The notes: a model not told the origin generated them from the sequence alone. A stretch of 64,000 nucleotides of DNA from Apiospora phragmitis (GCA_038363925.1 JAQQWL010000011.1:2046001-2110000); one strand, 5' to 3'; counted from the stretch's first letter, positions 12,553-26,170 are shown. A program made the numbers and translations.

Positions 12553-14438
12553 ATGGCGACTACCGAGACAATCCTCGAGGGTGTCACCATTTCTGGCGAG
12601 GTTCGCACTGAACACAGAAATATCCTGACGCCAGAGGCTCTGGCATTCTTGGCTCTTCTACATCGTTCTTTCAACGGCACCCGAAAGGCTTTGCTAGAGC
12701 GCCGCAAGATCCGACAGACTGAGCTGGACAAGGGCCAGCTCCCGGACTTCTTGCCCAGACAAAGCACATTCGCGAAGATCCGGCATGGAAAGGCGCACCG
12801 CCCGCTCCAGGTCTGGTCGACCGCCGCGTCGAGATCACAGGCCCGACGGACCGCAAGATGGTTGTGAATGCCCTCAACTCCAACGTGTGGACATATATGG
12901 CCGACTTCGAAGGCAAGTCATCCTTACATCTTGAGTTTTACTCGATCGGTGGATGAGAACCGTCCATTGAGACGTGTTCAAGTAGCTAACCAAGCGTAGA
13001 CTCGAGTGCGCCAACCTGGGATAACATGATCACCGGCCAGGTCAACATGTACGATGCCGTACGACGTCAATTGGAATTCAAGCAGGGTGAAAAGGAATAC
13101 AAGATCCGCACCGACCGTGTGCTGCCGACTCTGATTGTGCGGCCTCGAGGCTGGCACCTGGAGGAGAAGCACGTCACTGTAGACGGCGAGCCGATTTCCG
13201 GATCGCTGTTTGACTTCGGTCTTTACTTCTTCCACAATGCCTTTGAGAGCGTCAAGCAAGGTTTCGGCCCCTACTTCTATCTGCCCAAGATGGAATCCCA
13301 CCTTGAAGCTCGTCTATGGAACGATGCCTTCAACCTGGGACAAGACTATATCGGTATGCGCCGGGGGACGATTCGGGGTACCGTGTTGATCGAGACCATC
13401 CTGGCCGCCTTCGAGATGGATGAGATCATCTACGAGCTGCGCGACCACAGTTCCGGTCTCAACTGTGGGCGCTGGGATTACATTTTCAGCGTCATCAAGA
13501 AGTTCCGCCAGAACAGCAATTTCATCCTGCCCGATCGAGGCAGTGTGACCATGACGGTGCCGTTTATGGACGCTTACGTGAGTACCTCGGCGCTGTTTTG
13601 TGTTTGCAGATGGTAACTGACTCGTTTCCACAGGTCAAACTCCTCATTCAAACATGCCATAAGCGTGGTGTCCATGCTATGGGTGGCATGGCCGCGCAGA
13701 TCCCCATCAAGGACGACAATGAGGCCAACGACAAGGCGATGGATGGTGTGCGAGCCGACAAACTCCGAGAGGTCCGCGCAGGCCACGACGGGTATGTGAC
13801 TAGTTTCTGGACCTGTACATGCGGCGACTTGCTAATGCTTGATGTAGAACATGGGTTGCCCACCCTGCCTTGGCTGCTATCGCCTCCGAGATTTTCAACA
13901 AGCACATGCCTACGCCAAACCAGCTCTTCGTGCGCCGTGAGGATGTTAAGATTGGCCAGAACGATCTACTGAACATGAATGTCCCCGGGAAGATCACGGA
14001 AGAAGGTATCCGCAAGAACCTCAACATTGGACTGGGATACATGGAAGCCTGGATTCGCGGAGTAGGCTGTGTGCCCATCAACTATCTAATGTAAGTTTCC
14101 ATTTTCGAAACTTGAATCTCTTACGTTCGCATGCTCACAAATAATTCAGGGAGGATGCGGCTACGGCCGAAGTTTCGCGGTCACAGCTCTGGCAGTGGGT
14201 ACGCCACGGCGTGACGACAGCCGAGGGTAAGAAGGTCGACAAGCCCTACGCCCTGCAGCTTCTCAAAGAACAGACCGAAGAGCTTGCTAAGAAGGCGCCG
14301 CAAGGGAACAAATACGGCCTCGCGTCTCAGTACTTCGCAGGACAGGTTACGGGCGAGGACTATGCCGACTTCTTGACAAGTCTGCTGTACAACGAGATCA
14401 CGGCGGTTGGCAGCGCGAAGCCGGCGAGCAAGCTATGA
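12553..14438 (+). CDS. acuE: malate synthase, peroxisomal (apparent 1-base deletion)
   Basis: Condenses glyoxylate and acetyl-CoA to malate in the glyoxylate cycle, needed for growth on acetate or fatty acids. Exons 12553-12912, 13000-13577, 13634-13791, 13848-14090, 14150-14438. The family signature is [17 protein letters not shown] (about 13442-13492). Other conserved blocks are [31 protein letters not shown] and TWVAHPALA. The C terminus is SKL, a type 1 peroxisomal targeting signal. Intron 1 (12913-12999) starts with GC (gcaagt) instead of GT; the other introns are GT-AG, each 56-59 bp. Near 12751-12760 the frame breaks: one added base turns PRQSTF into [12 protein letters not shown], the expected sequence, and restores about 542 residues. 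As written the gene would stop early. Expression is expected to be induced by C2 compounds, but I assign no specific site. Confidence 0.95.
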
Positions 14439-16413
14439 GGGGCAATCGATGCCATACAGCCATTACTGACTGAAGGTGAATCAAATTGGTTATTGGGCGT
14501 TTCCATGTATTGAGTAAATACGTTTTTTGTATGAGACATGTCATTAGCAGTGTATCCTTATGGACTGTTGTTAGTTCCCTGAAATCCAGCTACAATACCA
14601 TCCTAGGCGATGAAGTGAACTATTCCCGTGCCGTCAAGGAGGCATCAATCTTCACAGCAGCGTGCCACCGACACTATTCTTGTTTGTCATGAAGAGCAGA
14701 CCAGGTTTCTAGTGCTCCGGCATCAATACGTATCTCGATATCCGACCCCTAGCAACCCTGTGTTCAAGTGAACGCACACAAGCTGTAGTCGATCGTGCTC
14801 CCCCCCCCCTTTTCCAGCTATGTCTTTGCTTTGCTTTACATCTTGCTCGTGAAGCTGATTGTGTCTGATAGACAGAAATAATCGAGTTCATGTTACGAAA
14901 CGTGACCTGAATGACGGGTGTTATACACACAGTTTTACGTCTACTCGAAGCAAGTGGCAACCCCGTGTGTACACGGAAAAGGGGCCAGGCTGATGACCAA
15001 CCGACATCTGATCTTGATCATGGGGACTTTCTCCAGTGTTCATCTACGTATGTAGCTTACGGTCTTGTTCAATTTAGAGGTATCGTTACCAGCCAACGAT
15101 CTGTGACATTTGGAGGTAGAGTAAGGAAGCCCCGGATGAGATTGACAAATGTCCAGTGGTTGTGGCATGAAACGCGACAGCCAGTTTTGTCGTATTCACT
15201 ATGAACAGGTTACTACTGAACATACGGACATATCATGCAATGCAATAACAAACTGCACCCTCCCTACTGGGACTGCCCAGTGCTTTCTAGAGCAGGGAGT
15301 CCGTGAGAAGTGTGCTCTGTGACCCCATGCAAGATTGGATCCCCGGGGTTCAGGGGTACGAAGTGAGCGCAGAGACGCTTCCATCATGCTATTCTGATAG
15401 ACTCTTGCTTTGGAGGGTTTGCCAGAGGTCTACTACAGCTCAAGACGAAATCCAGGTGGCCATCATCGGGTGCCCCTTCATGAGACCTCACATGAAGCTC
15501 GAGAGAAGGGAGAGCGTCGTGAGAACATTCTTACTAAACCCATGGATTACCGACCCTCTACACTATTGGCAGGCAGCTCACGTTGATCCTCTCTAATAAA
15601 GAAGGCTGCTCTACATCTCTACTAAGGGTATATCATCGCATCGTGACAGAGAAAAGCCTCATAACATGCAGCTCTGGCTCGTCCGCACCAAGCAACCAGT
15701 ATGGACCTTTACACTCCGGTCTTACAGCACTACCAGCACAGTAGATTTGACCACAACGGGCAGGTATAGAGGTAAAAGGACGAAGTTGGCAGTGCCATCA
15801 TCATGTGTGATATGCACGAAACGGGGGTCCAATCATCTACAGACCACAATACGCATTGCACATTGGGCTCTGTGTGCCCCCCTTTTTGAAACGCAGACTC
15901 GAAATGTATGGGAGGCAAGGCTTCTTGCATATCCTTTGGACAACAGTAGCAGGAAACAAATAAGCACATACTCGACAGGAAGAAGATTGAGGGGTGTTCG
16001 TGCCTATTTTGCTTCCTTTTGCTAATTTGCTTTTCTTATGTATGACGATTGGGTAGTAATGGGTCCATTTCTTGTCTATGGTCCGCTGCATGTAACCGTC
16101 TTCGGTCGGATACCTGATTAGGTAGCATAGCATGTACTGTTGTAAGTGACTTCTGCGGATAGCCGTATTGATATATTTGGGCAAATGCTTTGCAATATTG
16201 AATAGAGATATCAGTGTTCATTGATTACCTGTGTCTCCCCACTTGTCCCCCGCACATCTACTTAGACATTTGGACGCCTGTCCGAATGTCTCTGGCCCAC
16301 GAAGTTAAGGCAAGGGGGGGTGAGGGGCTCACAGGCGGGCGGAAGGCCAGCCGGGCGACCCGAACCGAGCGCACTGGGTCCCTCTTGTTTCTGCCGGGAC
16401 GAAGGTTGCGGGT

Positions 16414-16434
16414 GCACACACACACGCACACACA
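16414..16434. repeat. (CA)n microsatellite
   Basis: About ten CA units with one CG interruption. Confidence 0.85.
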
Positions 16435-16659
16435 TCATTCGCACACGTACAGGAACGGGGTAAATTATCTGTTTGGTACGTGTCCATGTGGCAGCCGAAG
16501 CCTAAATTAACGACCATTCTTCAAAATCCGTCGTTGGGTGAGGAACATGCCTTTAGACAGGCGAACGATCTACACATTGATTACAAGCCCAAATGACAGG
16601 TAAGAAGCAAGGAAGTCTTCCTCCGGCAGGCCAGCGATAGCGAAACAACAGAAGATAAA

Positions 16660-16691
16660 GAAGAAGAAGAAGAAGAAGAAGAAGAAGAAGG
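16660..16691. repeat. (GAA)n microsatellite
   Basis: About ten uninterrupted GAA units in a purine-only tract. Confidence 0.9.
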
Positions 16692-17250
16692 AAAAACACA
16701 ATAGTTATTCTAACCTTAAACTCCCATGCTCCTACTTCCTGTGCGACCGATAGGCGGCCAAGTATTGGATCGGGGATATATTGGTCGGTGTATGAGCTGG
16801 GTGTCACATAGTGCCTGGCAATGTCGCACACAGCTAAAAAGTCACTGATTCAATCTTAATGTACTGGTCATCATCCATTATCCATCATCTCAAAAATTGC
16901 TTTTTCGGCCACGCGGATCCAACGAGATGGGCCGGGCCAGCTCAGGCAGCTATAAGTAGCAATCGAGTAAAGGCTCATTACACGTACATTTCCTTTGATA
17001 GCAACAATAATCATGATAGTCTTGTATGGGACAGCATCCGACATACAGATATGACTAAGTTGTTTTCAAGGGGTCTCGCTGTTTGCGATCGTCCCCCCAC
17101 GCCCCATCGGAGAGGGAAGGTTGTTACGTGAGCATGTTACGTGCGAGGTTCGATAGTCGCATGGACTATTGGCTAGCTCGGGCATGATATGGCCTTCTTA
17201 ATAGGCAGGATTGCAGGAATGAAGTAGTCAGCTACCTATCCAGCTATGCA

Positions 17251-17270
17251 AGAGAGAGAGAGAGAGAGAG
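17251..17270. repeat. (AG)10 microsatellite
   Basis: Ten perfect AG units. Confidence 0.9.
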
Positions 17271-18733
17271 GGTGAAGGTTACACAGTCGCCCAGCTCGGT
17301 CGGGCTGGAAAGCTGAAGGAAGACAATCATGGCCTGCGGCGGGCTAGCCAATGGCACGCACGCATTTGTCACGGCTGGTTCATTCTCGGTTTCCGAATGT
17401 GTAGTATCCTGGACAGAGCTGAAAAAAGCGTCAGAGGGCAATAGAGATTAGCAGGGGTGGCGAACAAACTTGCTTGGGCCAGATTCAACCGTCGTTTCTA
17501 TTGAGCCAGCCGTAGGCGTGGATAAGGACAAGAGAGGGAGGGATACATAAGGGCCAGGCTCGTAGATGCTTGACCCGATTCATGCATGTCAAGATCTCTC
17601 TGGACACCGTGAGGGGGGTGGGCTGATAGCCATATCCAGGCTCTCTCCTGTCCGGTGACCGGAGTTGGCTGCCATGAGCAGACAAGATACAGTAGATAGG
17701 GGATTTGTCTAGACCCCCGTGACTGACCTGAGCGCTTACTTGCTGCATTGTGGTCTCTCTGTGCTGAGTAAAGCTCAAAAGCAACGACATGTACATACTA
17801 TGATATTCTTACGAGCCAAGGTCAATCAATCAGGGGCTCGTCCTACCTGATTGCGCCCGACCTTGGCAGCTCAGGCCGCCGATAATAAAGGAAAAGAGGT
17901 AGCAAGGACGACCCAAGAACGCACGGATTGGCAGCCCAAATTATTACAAGGCTGAGGCAGGTAAGCAAGTAAAAAAGTGACGGGGTTGATCGCCTAACCA
18001 ACCCTAGCGGTTGTGGCTTTTCGACCACCTGGTTTGTACTGGTTGGATCTTTGTACGTACATGTATGAATGCCACCCATCTCAAACATCCTGCCCCCTCC
18101 CCCCCCTCCCCCAAAGACGAGCCTTAGCATGAGGTGAGAAATGAAGAACAAAAGAAAGCAAACGATACCAATAAGAGCTTTGCAGGGGTACTCTGCAACC
18201 ACAACACATGTGCCAAGGCATTGTATGTATCCCCGATTCCCCCGTAAGGCTTGCTTCGGCAGGCACTTCATGATCGCCCACACACGAAACGATACTACTA
18301 CGACGACTACTACTGTACGTTGTGCCTTGGAAGAAGGCCAGTCGATCACCGGAGTGCCAAGTGACCACAGCGAGATCCGGCTTGGCAAGACACAGAAGAA
18401 GGATAGAAATGATATAGTATGTCTTTCAACTTGCTTTTTCTTCTTCGTTTCTTGTTGAGTTCCTCGCTGGGGATTGGCACACGAAAACGACGTCCAAGAT
18501 TGACCACAAATCGGAACTTGGGGCCGGTGAAGTCGACTGCATGTTCGTAGGTGAAACATGGCACTAAAAAGGGGAGGGAAGGAGGGGAGGGAGGGAGGAG
18601 GGAGGATCCGGTGAGCTGGTTGAGCCCTAACCGAAGTCTCTCATTTGTCCACTTGGGGGGAATTGCCTCGCGAGCTTTGGGTGTGATGGCTGACGGGCAG
18701 GGCTGGTTGGCCCGTACCGTCTGTCTCTGGTGG

Positions 18734-18775
18734 GTGTGCGTGTGCGTGTGCGTGTGCGTGTGCGTGTGTATGTGT
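18734..18775. repeat. (GTGTGC)n hexanucleotide repeat
   Basis: About five units of GTGTGC ending in GTGTGTATGTGT. The alternating purine-pyrimidine sequence could adopt Z-DNA. Confidence 0.88.
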
Positions 18776-21700
18776 TGTCGACACCAAGCATAGCTAAGGA
18801 AGGGGGAAGGGGGGGCGTGGTAGCGGTGGCGGTAGTTCCTTCGCACGCCCCCGGTTCGGCTTCTTCCATTCTTGCGCACACCAGGCTTACATACGGTGCC
18901 CTTTGTTTTGGTTCTACTTACCACGAAACAACTGTCTCCGGCCTGGACCTATGCACAGGAATCGGCCAGGCCAGAGTACATGTAGTAGTAGTAATGGCAG
19001 TAGTCGGGCTCAGCGCCACCAGGGCCGCCCGCTTGAGACAGGAAGCTTGTTGCTCAGCCTCAGTACCGTGGCGTCACTCATTACACGAGCAGCTCTTTCA
19101 CCATCGCTCTGGCTTCACCGTATTGCTGGGTCAGACTAGGTAAGCATATATAATAGCACGATGAACCAAAACGGGGGAACGGCAAGGGTGTGTATGTATG
19201 TGTGTGTAGAGATGAATAGCTCATGCATCCGTACTTGTTTGGTAGCAGATTTGAATCTGGACTATTGAATAATTTCCTTGCGTATCTCATGCAGAGTGAG
19301 AGCGCTACACCGTCGCCAAGAACCGTACGGGACCGGCCAGCGTCTGCTTCTTCCGGACAAACAAATTGTCGTCGTAACTGCTCATGCATACAACAGCCCT
19401 TTTAGTGTCAGTCTGTCTCTATCTCGCTTGTTGGCGGACCGGACACAGGCAGGAATCGTGCTGCTGCATGCACAGTAGACAGAGATGGCGCCCGCCACCC
19501 AGAGGCCTTTGTTGAGCGCCACCTATCACGATGGCGTGTGATGGATCCAGAACCCCGGACTGTCCGACCCACGGTACATCGTTAGAAAGTCTTTTGGACA
19601 CCGTACAGAAGTACAGCCCGAGCGCGCGGGGAGTAATAGGGGCAAACTCATGCGACCAGGACGCGTAAAGGCCTGGTATTTGCCTGCTTTCGTGTGTCTG
19701 GCGCGACAGAGAGAAGATAAACAGAGAGAGAGAGAGCACTCGCTACTTACCCCTATGTCATGTATGTATCTGCCAGCTCGATACGAAACCAGACGTACCT
19801 ACTACAGCTATGCAACTATCGGGCGTAGTGGTCCTCTCTTTGCCCCCTAAAGTCGGCTATGCTTGCCGGCGACAGGCAGCTGATGTGCAGAGGCTACGGT
19901 GAGGACCACAGCAAGCAGGGTACTAGGTAGATCTGTGCTGCAGAGGAAGACACAAAGGGGGGGGGGCAATGATCACGAATTGGCCGGACAGACTACCAAA
20001 CTAGCACCACCGGCCTTTCCAGGTCTCTCGCTCTCTGCTGTCCGACTACTGCAAGGCAGCCGGGGTGTTAGTTAGGCCTGGATCAGCGAGAAGCATTACC
20101 CGTGATACATCATACGCGCACGCACGTACATACATTGATGCATTGTCTACCTACCTTGTCCCTCGGCTTGCTTGACGTGAGAGCTAAGGCAGCTAGATAT
20201 GTAGCTAGATATGTGTTCACTCGAACTTTGGAGGTAAGTCTCCTTTTGCCTGTCGCAGCTTTTCGTAACGACCTCGGAAAGCCTAAGCATGGCTGGCAGG
20301 TGACCCTTTTTTTCCTTGGTGACTGGCCTGGGCAGGTACGTATGTATGTATGCCTGGCGCACGCTTCTCGGCAAAGTGTAGTTTGTGGAAGAGAAATAGC
20401 GAGGGAGTTGCTAGCGTGCCCCTAACCCACGCAATGCCCCCGGCCCCCCCTTTTCACACATGCGTGTCTGGTTTGACGAGAATGGCGAACGAGAGAGAGG
20501 TCAGGAAACTGAAACAATGATCGTCACCTCACGAAAATAAGTAAGCACGCAAGGGAGGTAGGTGGAGAGAAAGAAAAAAAGAAGAAGACGGGCCAGAACG
20601 AAGACGTCTGATCTTGGTCTGGTCAGAGCTTGTAGTGAGAGAGTTGGCAGCAAAAGCGCCGTTTTCATCCCTTTTTCGTATCTGTGACTACCGCCATTTG
20701 AGTTCAAGGAACAGCTGGCTGAAAAAGTACCTGCTAGCAAATGGATTACACAAGGCGCGACTCTTTTTGAGTCTGCGTCTGAGGTTATTTGGGTGCTTCT
20801 CCCGTCCCCTTTCCTCTGGTGCTGTCATGTCGTGCATTTCGGCCAAGTAGATGAGATCAGGGGCTAGGTTAACGGTCTTTTTCGCCACGACATGTGACGT
20901 CCGACCATGGATTCACCTCGGCCGTGGGGGGGAAATACCACTGCTACCGCGATATCCCATTTGGTAGCACTAAGTTAAGCCATCCCGAAGTACATAGTCT
21001 TTTCAACGTTTTCGGTGGCGATATCGAACCGTGTTAAGCGTGCGAGGGTAAACTGACGACAATGATATTTCGTGATTATTCCAAAAGAAAGTTCGTGTCG
21101 TGGTTAGATAAACCATACAACAGGATATTCGCCTTCCGCATACCCCTTTCCACACAAAGATGGACATTAATGAAATCATTGCAACTGTAATGGAACACCC
21201 ACCATTTTTGAGGCCATTGATCAGATTCACTATATTGTCACTTTGCGTGGCGAGAGACGAGACGCGAGGAGTGTGCTGGTTTCACATTCCTGTGTGTGAA
21301 GGTGTTTTCACACCGTCGTACACAAGATCAAATCCGTTTCATTACCCTACCCATTGACCCCGAAGAATAACTCCCTAAAAGTACACCTAAATAGTCGGGA
21401 CATGCCATCTATGTGAACTTGTCCCCCGTCGCTTGACCCAAAACCCACAAGCCAGTAGTTGTGATCTGGTTAAAGGAAAATAAAACCTCTGAGCAAACGC
21501 CAGAACAACCCAGAGCCCATTCGACTATTCGTCATCCCATTGCCGATTACCGCGGTCCATTGAGCCCGTTAACCCCATGTTTTTTCCATGCCCCAGTACT
21601 CCAAATCAATCCATAACTTGCAACTGTAGATAGCCGCTACAAGTCTCGCTTCTTCGTAATGATTCGCTCTTGCCGTATCTATGCAGATATGCTGGTGGTT

Positions 21701-22015
21701 TAAGAAGAGCCACTCCAGTTGTAGAGCCAGTGATTTAAATGCAATCAAAGACCTAAACGCCGCCGTCGAAAGCAGTTCATTGATGGGCAGACAAGCTCAG
21801 GCAATACTATACTATCGTTCGCAGCTCCGTTGGCTCGATACGAGACACTCAACCGATAAGTTTCTGGATTCAGGGGATTCCGTGCTTGTGCGGAGATAAA
21901 TCCAAGTTGAAAGTTTTGCATGCGTCAATGTATGCTTGGCGCGGGGCTGGCTTTCGCTGAACTAGATCCTGAGAGCGATACCGAGCTCTCAACGTGAGGA
22001 GACTCGACCCATTTT

Positions 22016-23419
22016 TTATATATTCTTTCTGTCCTGGCCATCTGGATCCGGTTTCATCTCGCGGTGCGGAGACGAGTTCTCGATCGGTGAACTCTTGCCG
22101 TTGCCGCATCCTTTCACCAGGGTATGTCGCTGCCATCGTGTTAGCCCAGAACCAAGCACAGAAAACATTTGAAATTACCTTGAGTGCGTCTTTCCGCGAG
22201 AAGCTTTTATCGCAGTGCTCGCAGGGAAACGGTTTGACGGCAAGATGGATTCGCTTGTGGCGTTTCAGATCGTGGTTGCGGTTGAAAGACTGTGGACACA
22301 CGTCGCATTTGAAAGGTCGTTCCTGATGAGCCGGCTGCCCATGGGAGTACATCTGTGGTGGTGTCCCATGTGTGGCGGATAGCCATGTGCCATATTCATG
22401 CCCCCCACCAGTATTGGCGGGGCGTTTGGGTTTGCCATGTTGGAGAGGACAGCACCGTTCATTGGTGGTGCTAGCGCCGAGTATCCGCCATAATGACGAC
22501 CGGAATAATGAGTCGGCGCATGCATAGAATGATGTGAGCTGAGTGCTGGTATTCCCCTGGGATAGCTCCCGTGGTTGTGGGCGACGACTGCGTAGGGGAA
22601 TGGTGGTGGGTATGCGAGAAAGAAGGGTACGAAGGTTGCTGTGGCGTGGACGAGGGTGGCGCGTAATACCCAGATGCCGTCGATGATCGAGAGTAATTAT
22701 CCGTGCTTGCTGTAGCTGCCGAACCTGGCGCTTGAGAGGCGGCGGTTTGGGAGCTGAGAATGAAATTTGGCATCGGTGTATGGTGATGTGAGGACTGCGA
22801 AAGCATCGAGGAGTGGCCAGATCCGCCTCCGGCGACTGATGAAGGAAACGTTGGCCCGACGTTGTCGTAGGGGAGGCGCCACAAGCCCGTCTCCTGTTGC
22901 GGGCGACTGAGAGCTCCGGTTGCCGAAGGCGTTCCAGAGGGAGAGTATAGCTGCTGACGGCCGCTGTAGCTCGATTGCATCAGTCCCGGCTGACTTTGGC
23001 CCAGGGTGCTGTAGGTATACGATGAATTCTGCGTCAGTGCCCAGTTCCCTTGGGGGTTGTGGTTATATGGTGGAATGCCGCCAGCCTGTGAACTCTGCGA
23101 GCTGCCACTATGTACGCTGGAGGAGAGCGGGCTGAGGCCGTCGGTCCCAGTGACTCCTGAATTCCATGTTAGACGCTCGTTCCCATCCATTTTGTGAGGT
23201 GATTTCTAGAAAATATCGTTGGCGACGATACTTGAAATTATTGCTCGCAGGTAATAAATGTGTGGCGGGGGGGTATGGGCTGGGCATCAAAGATTTAAAG
23301 AAAAGAGGAGGATTCATACTGGGAACTTGGACATCCACCTGTGTGTTGGGTGGAGGAAGATGGAACAGAGGCAAACCTCCAGCAGCTGGTCTACGAGAGG
23401 CGAAGCTTGCGATTTCCAT
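22016..23419 (-). CDS. flbC: C2H2 zinc-finger transcription factor, FlbC-like (two apparent frameshifts)
   Basis: Nuclear regulator with two tandem C2H2 fingers near the C terminus: RPFKCDVCPQSFNRNHDLKRH and KPFPCEHCDKSFSRKDALKRH, then LVKGCG. The layout, with a Ser/Gln/Pro/Gly/His-rich N-terminal part and paired C-terminal fingers, matches FlbC, a conidiation activator in Aspergillus; that assignment is from memory. Model: start 23419 (MEIASFASRRPAAGG), intron 23319-23157 with branch site TCTAAC 8 bases before its cag, main exon 23156-22179, intron 22178-22130 inside the second finger, final exon 22129-22016 encoding RHTLVKGCGNGK and ending at TAA 22018-22016. Two one-base breaks interrupt the main exon, near 22531-22536 (expected His-His-Ser after SAH) and near 22353-22363 (expected HHHQMYSHG). 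One C restored at each joins all frames. The N-terminal exon is less certain than the fingers. Confidence 0.8.
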
Positions 23420-26150
23420 TCTCCCTTGAGGACCCCGAAGGTAAAAGAAGGCTCGACTCGACGTCGTACCTGACTGTTATCCGAGTCTTTGCAAGGAAGG
23501 CTCGAGGCACCCGCGTCCCCAACACACTTTCTCTCACTCCAAGATGGCAATTGGTTGCTTCGGTTTTATCACGTCGCTCTGTGACCCGAGTCGAGGTGTG
23601 GGAGAAAGTCAAAATATTTCCAAGATAACTACGCCGGGGCGGAAACCGTAGGTGTCGAAAAGGATGACCAGCGAGGTTCGTGATGCATACGGGAAGCGCT
23701 ATTCAAGGAGTAGAATAACCACGGTGATGCCAAAGCTTGGAGGTGATTGTTGATGTTGGGGCCCCACAAGAAGGACCGGTCACCAGCCGACGAGAGGTTT
23801 GCTTTTGTTTGGTTACGAAAGGTTGAGCTGTCGTCACGTCCGTCTTGGATCTGAGCCGGGAGCACGTAGGCCGCGGCGTTGTAGTGGTGGTGGTTGACTT
23901 GTGTCTCTGGTGGTGTTGAAAATGGGGGCTGGCCGTTACAGCAACCACTGCTGGCTATGGCTTGACGGCAGAAACAGCCAAGGAGAGGAATGGCACTGCT
24001 ACTGCAATTGTGCCGTGTGTAAGTAGGTAAGGACAGGTATGTAGATGTTGGAGTCCCCAGTTGCAGGTTGCCCTTCCTGGTGGGTTCACGAGCTTTAAGG
24101 TAAGTTGGTGGGAGGTGTTCGGTGGAGACGTCGATCACCCAAGATGGCGCCGGGAGGCGCCTGTCGTCGAGATTATATGCCAAAGGGTCTCTTTGGGTAG
24201 TAGCTGTGACCCTGGTCGTAGCTGTGGTACGGTACGCCTCTTTTGCGACTTGCTTTGTCGGCTGGCTCTGTGGCTTCTTTTCGCTCGCTCACTGGGGAGG
24301 GGGGTAGTAGGTACACTAACACGCTACTTGGATCCCTAGGGCGGGATCTCTCCTTTCAACTTTGGACGACCTGGTCCCCAGACTAAAGTAGTTCACTCGG
24401 GCTCGGTCTAGCTGAGCTGGGCTGAAATGGTTGCCGGACTGGGCGTTCGAGACTTGACCGTGACAACTTGGTCCCCTGAGTGGGTTACTTCCAAGCCAGG
24501 TATCTGCTCAGTACTGGGAAACTCTAATTCCCCTTGTTGTTGACTTCCCCTTTTTCGTGTGTAGGTTTATAGCTTCTATTAGTTGGTTTGGGGAGGTTGC
24601 TCCCGAGTTTCAAGCACGTCAACAAAAAAATGACGGACGAGGAACCAGGTGAAGTTTCTCTGGGGACCGAGAGGCGGTGGCTTGCCAGGTCGGGTCTGTT
24701 AAGTATGTATGTAGCTGGCCAGGTATTCTTAGGTATGGTGCAGGGCCGGCTGAACAAGTGCCGGTAGGGGTCAGATTGTATGCTGGGCCTCAGCCGGGCT
24801 GCAGGAGGTCGCAATGGCTACAACTTATAACAATTCACGGGTTTGAGACCTGCCAGTTAGTCACGTACTGTAGCGTAGACACGGAGCTGATCTGGATGAA
24901 GGGTGACGGCGTCTGTCACCGGTGACGACAATATGGAGACTGTTATTGTTGTTGTTGGCTGCTGGTGGCAGGAGTCAGAGAGTTTATGGTGTGCATATTG
25001 CTGTCTTGCCTCTGATGCAGAAGAAGAGACCGAGGAACGGACAGGGCAGGCTGGTAGCGAGCAGCTAGCTGGCCCAGTGGCCGTGGACAGCGGATCATGT
25101 CAGAGAGCAAGAGAGCAGTAGTACGGTGATTCTGCCCCTACTACGGGCTAGCAGGACGGACTGGGAGAGAGGAGGCTAGAACCCTGGTCTTGGCGACCCT
25201 CCCATGTCCACCATGCACCCAAGATTCCGGGATTGCTTAATGCACACCCATTGTTGCAACCTTTATTCTTTTATTTTATTTTTCGTGACTGACACACTGA
25301 CAACGTCCGTCTTAGTGGGAATGATATGATGTAGGCTTGCACTCCAGCAACTAGTGAGTGAGCAGAGAGCAGAGCACCCATCAATCTCGCAGCCTGGCCC
25401 AGCCAGCCCGCCCGTCGGCCAAGGGTAGAGAAAGTAATTATAGAAAGAACAAGCTGAGGGACCGAGACCTGTCACATAAGACGGAATGGTCGGAAATTCC
25501 ACAGGGCGTCGTCCTTCGCTTCCCACATGGATCTGACATTCGCTGTAGTGGTAGTCGCTGGCCAGCGCTTACTTATAGATAGGGTAATGGGCAAGCCTAC
25601 AAGGAATCTGGGACACGAGGACGTAATCTCTCTGGGCTAAAAGGATAGGTACATGCCGCGAAGTATTCGATGGGTGGTTCTGCCCGGCTCCAACCAGGAT
25701 ATCTTTCCTCATCGACACCCCCTACCCTAGCGCGAAGTTAGTTGGCATGGGGGTCACTCCAGCGGATGTGCACTTATTTTCTGACAGGGGGTATCCTTCC
25801 CAGGTGCAGACAAGACAAGGGGAGGAAGGGGGGCTTCTGGGGGGGGCCTTGAGCCTTAACCTACGTTGAGTTGAGTTGAAGAGTTGAGGGGGAGAAACAT
25901 CAACGCACGATCATCGACCCCATGGAATAGGCTACAAAAGTAGGTTCGAGCTGGCCCATAATTGATCAAACCATGGGCTAGGCGAATTGACCTCAGCACT
26001 ACATGCCTACAAGTACAGTAAGAGTGGTTTGAGGTCATGAAAAGAAGCTCCAGGCTGCCTGGTTCCTTTCCTACTAGTTTACTTGTAATAATTCAGATGA
26101 CAGAATGTAAAAAAAGCCATGGTACAGTACGCCGTACATTGCATCCCAGC

Positions 26151-26170
26151 CAGCAGCAGCAGCAGCAGCA
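26151..26170. repeat. (CAG)n microsatellite
   Basis: Six to seven CAG units in non-coding DNA. Confidence 0.88.

Larger units (their letters stand above)
14439..22015. other. 7.6-kb gene-free region rich in simple repeats
   Basis: No supported gene. It holds several microsatellites, entered separately, and many short open frames made of low-complexity sequence. It lies between the 3' ends of malate synthase and the FlbC-like gene. Unspliced noncoding transcripts cannot be excluded from sequence. Confidence 0.55.

Noticed and set aside
17843..18559. 238-codon minus-strand frame
   Set aside because: Runs through simple-sequence DNA (poly-Val, poly-Gly and Lys runs) with no domain or splice context.
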